From Branchiostoma floridae (Eukaryota; Chordata; Leptocardii; Amphioxiformes; Branchiostomatidae), in NCBI RefSeq assembly GCF_000003815.2, contig NC_049997.1, forward strand, positions 10,223,860 through 10,287,859: 64,000 bases of DNA, in the 5' to 3' direction. Shown here one piece after another: positions 59,201 to 64,000 of the stretch. The first letter of the stretch is position 1; each line of letters opens with the position of its first letter. A program made the translations under genes and the position numbers. Under the pieces are notes generated by a model. It was not told the DNA's origin, made no database searches, and saw nothing but the letters and a program-made list of their open reading frames with translations.

Positions 59201-62200
59201 GATCCCTACTAGCTTCAGGATAAACCTTGACGTTTCCTTCAACTTGTTGTTCTAGATATTTCAGCGACATCCGGAGGAAAACGTGGCCAGAACATGTTCA
59301 AGACGGCGAAGAGTGTGCTGACATTTCGCCCCAATGTCTACTTTCTTCTGGCATATTTCTTTATCCAAGTACCTATTTCTGTGAGTATCATATTAGAAAT
59401 TCAAACAGACTCGTATCAATCATTATTGCACATTTTCTGACTGATTTTCATATCATCTACTTGATGTGGATCTGTAAGATCGTTTTACAGACCCCAATCC
59501 TGAGTCGTCGCCCAAATGTTTTCTGTCACTGATAGACATGATTGTGGTTCACTCTCATTACATTTGGCCGAGACCATCGACATGATGTCTTTGTCAATGA
59601 GAAATTTTGGTACTACTAGTATGTAACGCTACTTCGCCTTTATCCGCGGGGTAACCTATATCCGTTGTTTTTCAAAACAGGGTATTGGGGCACACCAAGC
59701 CGACGGGTGGTAGTTTTTGACTGCAAAGTACTAAAAATATTGCAATTTGAAACCAATGTCCGTCGACGTGATATCCCCAAATACCCTGTTTTGATAGAAA
59801 CGGATATAGGTTACCCAATGGATAAAGGTGAGCTAGCGTTACAGGATGTTCCCATCTAAAGACGCGTGGAATAGAACCAGTCAGTTTTGCCATGAGGAAG
59901 GTTACAGACCGTTACGGAACCGCCGATCATGATTTCATGTCTAGGTCGTGAATAAAGAATCTTATCATCCCTATACCTGTCACTGAAAGGTTGGTTCACA
60001 CGGCTTAACATTTTTATTTGCAGATAGGACATGGTGCGATCGCCCTCTACGCACAGTATAGTCTGGACCTGGAAGACCAGATAGAGAACATCCTCTTAGC
60101 TTTCATGGTAAGAAACAAAACTTCCATAGTGTTCTTCCTCTGTGTACAATGTTGATGTTACACCTTACTTGTTTCTATTACAATTTGAATTGTCAAAAGT
60201 TCATCAGTTTAGATAACATCCATTCTGTCCAAGATCAAACTGTTATGTCCAACACAAAGAGGAAACTCATCATCATCATCATCATCATCATCCCATAGCT
60301 GATTAATCAGCCGTAGGGGCAGCACAACATGTTATGTTGTATCAATACGGCAATAGGCATTTTGAAACTGTTGAAAAGTTGAAACTGGGCGCGCCAAAAT
60401 GGACAAAACTTTCAGAAAGCCTACGGCGTCGCCCGTCTCTACGCCATTTCTCGAGAAGGAAATTGTGATAGGAGCTTGCTACAAAGCCTTTTCATAATAT
60501 TTTTCTGTTTGAAGACAATCTGTATCTGTATCTATATAGCCGGTATAACCGCCGTTCGGCGTAACACACCAGCTTTGCAGGCACGCGGCGCGGCAGTAGC
60601 TGGTTATATTGCACCAAACAACCTGTCACACCTAACTTTAGCACATCTATCTGCAAGCGTTCTTTAAAGCTATCCAGAGAAGATGCCCCTACTGTGCTTG
60701 GTGACAACGAATTCCACTCTACGATAGTTCTGGGAAAATACGAATTTTTGAACACATCAATCCTAGGTTGGTAACTCTGGTACTTGAAGTCATGGCTGTT
60801 TCTTGTTCTTTTTTGAGCTGGTATGATATAATTATCAGTCGGCACGTCTACCAGCTTATTGAACTCTGCGCTTTGATAACATTGATGTTACGTTCTTTCC
60901 AATAGGTGGCATCAGTGTTAGCCATGCCTGTTATTGGTTGGGTCGTGTCCAAACTTGGCAGGAAGACTTCCTACATTTGCTTTATGCTGGTAAGGCCCTG
61001 AAACTCTATCTATACTACACATGTATGTTTAACTGTATGTTTATGCATGTGACGTTATATAACGTCAAAACAGAAATCTACCTGGTAGGTTAGAGGTTTA
61101 ATCATACAACATGGCGGACAGTGTTTACGTCATTGTCACAAGCAGCCAATACCAGTGTAACGGAGAAGGGTCCACTTTTGCACATGGAGGGAAATTAAGA
61201 AAATTCTATTTTGGAGTGAGAGAATGTTGCGATAGTCGAAGCATGGGTATATGTAGTAGAAGTAGGTTTGAGATGGTTGATTTCGTGGAAAGAGTGATGG
61301 ATAATAGTCCGTTTTTTGCATGGGAAGGGAGTGGCGTATGCTGACTTTGCTCGCAAATGTTGTCTCTCTACTTCTTATTTTCTTTGTAGGCTGCAATCCC
61401 GATGTACATAGGATTTCAGTTTGTACCAAAGGGGAGCTTGGCTGTTTTTGCTGTTGCCATCGGTATAGGCATCACTGTGCTTGCACAAGCATTCGTACCA
61501 TGGTGAGTTGATGTAGTTTTATACGAAGTAAGAAAGAGCAAAAGTACAAAAGCTGCATGTATGCTCGCTGCATGCGCTGTTTGTGTTGGCCTCCTTCGCG
61601 AATATAAATTTATGTCCCATATGTATTCCTCAATTAAACAACTTGCGCTAATGCCCACTAAAAGTAGCCTGGGTACCATCCGGAAAGCAGTTCGCTCCGG
61701 CGTTCATTATATACTATATACAGTCGCTTCTAGCTCTGACATTCATTATACACTATATACAGTCGCTTCTCTGTGTTTCCAGAAGCGAACATAGGAGCGA
61801 ACTACTATCCGGATGGTACCCAGGCTACACTAAAAGGCCTCGAAGGAGGCAATCAGGTAATGCATAGCTTTAGAGTGTCTAACATACCCTCCGTTGTTCA
61901 ACAATGATCACGTTGACACCACAAAACTTTTTTAAGCAAGCGCAAAATATGTTTGCATACACACAGGTTGATGATTACTGACATTACAGAGGACTGCTGC
62001 CTACAGACCGGTGAAAGACTGGACACTCCCTTCGTCGCCATCTTCCTGTCCTGTAACAGTCTCGCCATCACCGTGGGACTGATCATGGCAACCATTGTCC
62101 TGGAGTGAGTACCGCTGAAACAGTTTTCAGTTTTAGACCTTTGTTTCATTTTCTATTTTATTCACAAGATTCTTATTCAGAGGATAAGACAGGAAGCAAG

Positions 62201-63382
62201 CAAGCATTGCTTATCTAGGTCTGTCCTCTTACACAAAAACGAATTTTTAGACCTTAACGTGATCACTGGTCACGTGTCCATAGCTACGGGGGCCAGTCTT
62301 TTGAGGAAGACGGGACTACAGGGTCAGCTGTCCCAGTCACGTGTCCCGTAGCTACGGGACCAGTTTTTCTGAGGAAGACGGGACTACAGGGTCAGCTGTC
62401 CCGGTCACGTGTCCCGTAGCTACGGGACCAGTTTTTCTGAGGAAGACGGGACTACAGGGTCAGCTGTCCCGGTCACGTGTCCCGTAGCTACGGGACCAGT
62501 TTTTCTGAGGAAGACGGGCCTACAGGGTCAGCTGTCCCAGTCACGTGTCCCGTAGCTACGGGACCAGTTTTTCTGAGGAAGACGGGACTACAGGGTCAGC
62601 TGTCCCGGTCACGTGTCCCGTAGCTACGGGACCAGTTTTTCTGAGGAAGACGGGACTACAGGGTCAGCTGTCCCCGTCACGTGTCCCGTAGCTACGGGAC
62701 CAGTTTTTCTGAGGAAGACGGGACTACAGGGTCAGCTGTCCCCGTCACGTGTCCCGTAGCTACGGGACCAGTTTTTCTGAGGAAGACGGGACTACAGGGT
62801 CACCTGTCCCAGTCACGTGTCCCGTAGCTACGGGACCAGTTTTTCTGAGGAAGACGGGACTACAGGGTCAGCTGTCCCGGTCACGTGTCCCGTAGCTACG
62901 GGACCAGTTTTTCTGAGGAAGACGGGACTACAGGGTCAGCTGTCCCCGTCACGTGTCCCGTAGCTACGGGGCCAGTCTTTTGAGGAAGACGGGACTACAG
63001 GGTCATGTGTCACGTGTCCGGTGCTAAGGGGCCAGTCTTCTTGAGGAAGACAGGAGTCCAAAATTCAATGGCGACATTGTCTACATTCCATTATCAACAC
63101 AATCACAACTAATCGTACAGAAAGTTGCCTTCCGACCCATTCAGGTACAGACACAGACACAGACTTTTGTTTATCATCTGTTGCATTTCCTGGGTGTTCC
63201 CGCTGCAGAATCGGAGGCTACAAACTAGGATCTTGTGTTCAGCCTGACACGGTGGGAAGCGCCTTGAGGATTCTGGCGTCAACGTTTACGTCAGTCCTGA
63301 CCTTCATCGGTGTGGTGTTTGCATGGAGATATCCAATCACAGATGCTAGGCAGAAAGAAATTGCCAAGGCCACCAATAAACG
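56219..63382 (+). CDS. MFSD2-like transporter, copy B (last exon outside window)
   Basis: Tandem paralogue of copy A in the same orientation. Coding exons: 56219-56362, 56539-56660, 56989-57115, 58040-58118, 58616-58776, 58917-59007, 59256-59380, 60024-60107, 60906-60989, 61390-61502, 61967-62104, 63209-63382; 480 codons plus 2 nt. The start MAEVAKTMTTKPLSVVAKLC follows an acceptor at 56,199. Exon lengths equal those of copy A except exon 1 (+6) and exon 7 (125 against 110 nt, the uninterrupted form). It keeps SSERDSA, DSCDNMTYSGNNSTNSS, GWVVSKLGRK, LQTGERLD and GGYKLGSCVQP, and has the same Asn in TM2 (RVVDVLCN) and Ser in TM11. The last exon, like copy A 51,675-51,858, should lie after 64,000; use of the donor at 63,383 is inferred from copy A. 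Confidence 0.85.
57313..57506. mobile_element. Foldback element with CGTTTCGAGTGACATCC arms
   Basis: TTCAATCT...ACGGAGATTTACTTCCGG then CGTTTCGAGTGACATCC on the left and GGATGTCACTCGAAACG then TCCGGAGGTAGATCTCCGT...AGATTGAA on the right. Centre about 57,400. A diverged half copy is at 9,410. Confidence 0.8.
58475..58605. mobile_element. Dispersed TIR element, copy 2 (partial)
   Basis: AACAGGGTATGTGGAGACAA, TTACAATTTGAAACCA, TCGTCGATTTGATGTCCC and GATAAAGGTGAATTA follow the order of the element at 59,626. It ends just before the acceptor of copy B exon 5. Confidence 0.6.
59626..59842. mobile_element. Dispersed TIR element, copy 3 (complete)
   Basis: GTAACGCTACTTCGCCTTTA, GGTAACCTATATCCGTT on the left face AACGGATATAGGTTACCC and GGTGAGCTAGCGTTAC on the right, about 45-bp arms. 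The interior carries CCGACGGGTGGTAGT and TCCGTCGACGTGATATCC. Same family as 7,803 and 58,475. Confidence 0.85.
60266..60293. repeat. (ATC)n microsatellite
   Basis: About eight CAT/ATC repeats (CATCATCATCATCATCATCA) in copy B intron 8. Confidence 0.95.
60500..60880 (-). mobile_element. LINE reverse-transcriptase C-terminal fragment, second family
   Basis: The minus strand reads RTRNSHDFKYQSYQPRIDVF, KNSYFPRTIVEWNSLSPSTV and ASSLDSFKERL, the highly typical end of animal CR1/L2-type LINE polymerases (SFFPRTI.EWN.LP...SLE.FK). The 3' end has the hexamer-like CTGTATCTGTATCTATATAG. Only the last 100 or so residues are present. Confidence 0.85.
61665..61827. mobile_element. MITE with 9-bp target duplication
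   Basis: TAGCCTGGGTACCATCCGG and CCGGATGGTACCCAGGCTA form perfect ends. CACTAAAAG flanks exactly at 61,656-61,664 and 61,828-61,836. The inside has two copies of ACTATATACAGTCGCTTCT. The 9-bp duplication suggests a Mutator-like origin. Confidence 0.9.
62269..63055 (+). repeat. 68-bp minisatellite, about 12 units, in copy B intron 11
   Basis: GTCACGTGTCCCGTAGCTAC starts units at 62,336, 62,404, 62,472, 62,540, 62,608, 62,676, 62,744, 62,812, 62,880 and 62,948 (exact 68-bp steps), with diverged outer units at 62,269 and 63,009. Each holds CACGTG, the palindrome CCCGTAGCTACGGG and TTTTCTGAGGAAGACGGG. Inner units are nearly identical, so amplification is recent. Confidence 0.95.
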
Positions 63383-63437
63383 GTTAGAATTTCTGCTTCT
63401 ATGGTTTATCTATGTGCTACCTCACCTGATGATCACT

Positions 63438-63718
63438 TGATTCTGCAGTTGGAGTACTTCTGAACGCGCATGCGCAATGAGATGCAAACTAGGAAATACA
63501 ACAAAAGTGAAGACATTTTGAACAAAGCGCGTCTGAACTCCCACTTTGGTGTAAATATGATTGGGCAGGCTAAAGGGAAGGATTGGAATGAGCTCCACCC
63601 TCCAATACCGTGCTAAACGCTAGTTTCCAAGCAGACCCTACGGTGCCTTTAGAAATAGTATCAAAGCTGGCCCGTTTGACTCCCTTAGCCGGCTATCTCC
63701 CTTTGGCCGGCTATACTC
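63438..63718. repeat. Sequence before the gap, with MITE left end
   Basis: 63,438-63,618 is repeated after the gap. From 63,624, TCCAAGCAGACCCTACGGTG, AGTATCAAAGCTGGC and GGCCGGCTATACTC match the left half of the MITE at 55,472. The right half is missing in the gap. Confidence 0.8.
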
Positions 63719-63818
63719 NNNNNNNNNNNNNNNNNNNNNNNNNNNNNNNNNNNNNNNNNNNNNNNNNNNNNNNNNNNNNNNNNNNNNNNNNNNNNNNNNN
63801 NNNNNNNNNNNNNNNNNN
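63719..63818. other. Assembly gap (100 N)
   Basis: Exactly 100 N, a conventional size for a gap of unknown length. It starts in the middle of a palindromic MITE and is followed by a near-copy of 63,438-63,618. Confidence 0.99.
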
Positions 63819-64000
63819 TTGATTCTGCAGTTGGAGTACTTCTGAACGCGCATGCGCAATGAGATGCAAATCTAGGAAATACAACAAAAGTGAAGACATT
63901 TTGAACAAAGCGCGTCTGAACTCCCACTTTGGTGTAAATATGATTGGGCAGGCTAAAGGGAAGGATTGGAATGAGCTCCACCCTCCAATACCGTGCTAAA
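63819..64000. repeat. Direct copy of 63,438-63,618 after the gap
   Basis: TTGATTCTGCAGTTGGAGTA onward is identical to the earlier stretch by eye except for one inserted T (GCAAATCTAGG against GCAAACTAGG). No copy B last exon is seen here. Confidence 0.9.

Noticed and set aside
62269-63055. CRISPR-like array
   Set aside because: Units are contiguous 68-bp copies without unique spacers, in an animal intron. It is a minisatellite.
63383-63440. Copy B ending at the stop reached by read-through (…LPHLMIT)
   Set aside because: Copy A has the same donor context and continues in a well-formed last exon; the frame after 63,382 is intron-like. A read-through short form cannot be excluded.

Overview
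The window is animal genomic DNA, most likely from an amphioxus (Branchiostoma). It has many small GT-AG exons in AT-rich introns, no prokaryotic features, very dense short transposons, and single invertebrate-type members of families that vertebrates hold in several copies. The species call is inferred from gene content and style, not from a database search. Three gene regions lie on the + strand.

1-20,400: the 3' half of a neuron navigator (NAV) gene. Twenty coding exons from 200 to 18,739 encode 777 C-terminal residues: coiled coils, a basic/serine-rich linker and the whole AAA+ ATPase region with Walker A, Walker B and sensor motifs. Small cassette-like exons (81, 39 and 21 nt) all keep frame. 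The 5' end of the gene is outside the window. An AT-rich 3' UTR follows, then a LINE remnant.

21,560-37,470: an atypical E2F gene (E2F7/8). Twelve coding exons (24,894-36,526) encode 1,329 residues with two complete winged-helix DNA-binding domains. The upstream region carries four exact GCGCCAAA (TTTGGCGC) E2F sites. In vertebrates NAV2 lies near E2F8 and NAV3 near E2F7 (from memory), so this NAV-E2F7/8 pair probably shows the ancestral chordate linkage.

38,300-64,000: two tandem genes for MFSD2-like (lysophosphatidylcholine symporter family) transporters. Copy A (39,133-51,858, 13 coding exons, 534 residues) looks complete, but a foldback element has landed inside its seventh coding exon and a new splice acceptor seems to restore the frame. 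Copy B (56,219-63,382, 12 exons) lacks its last exon because the window ends. Both copies keep the loop cysteines and glycosylation sequons of the family, but lack one of the two sodium-site aspartates and the key lysine, by alignment from memory.

The intergenic DNA and introns, above all after 37 kb, are packed with mobile DNA: LINE 3' fragments, tRNA-derived SINEs, hAT-like, pogo-like and unclassified terminal-inverted-repeat elements (several with clear target duplications), foldback elements, and tandem arrays. Two patterns stand out. Exon 3' ends with their splice donors have been copied in tandem into the following intron at three places. A hairpin element with a 30-nt one-sided tail occurs twice inside MFSD2 copy A, flanked by 12-13 bp direct repeats, while copy B keeps the empty sites. 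Two runs of N are assembly gaps.
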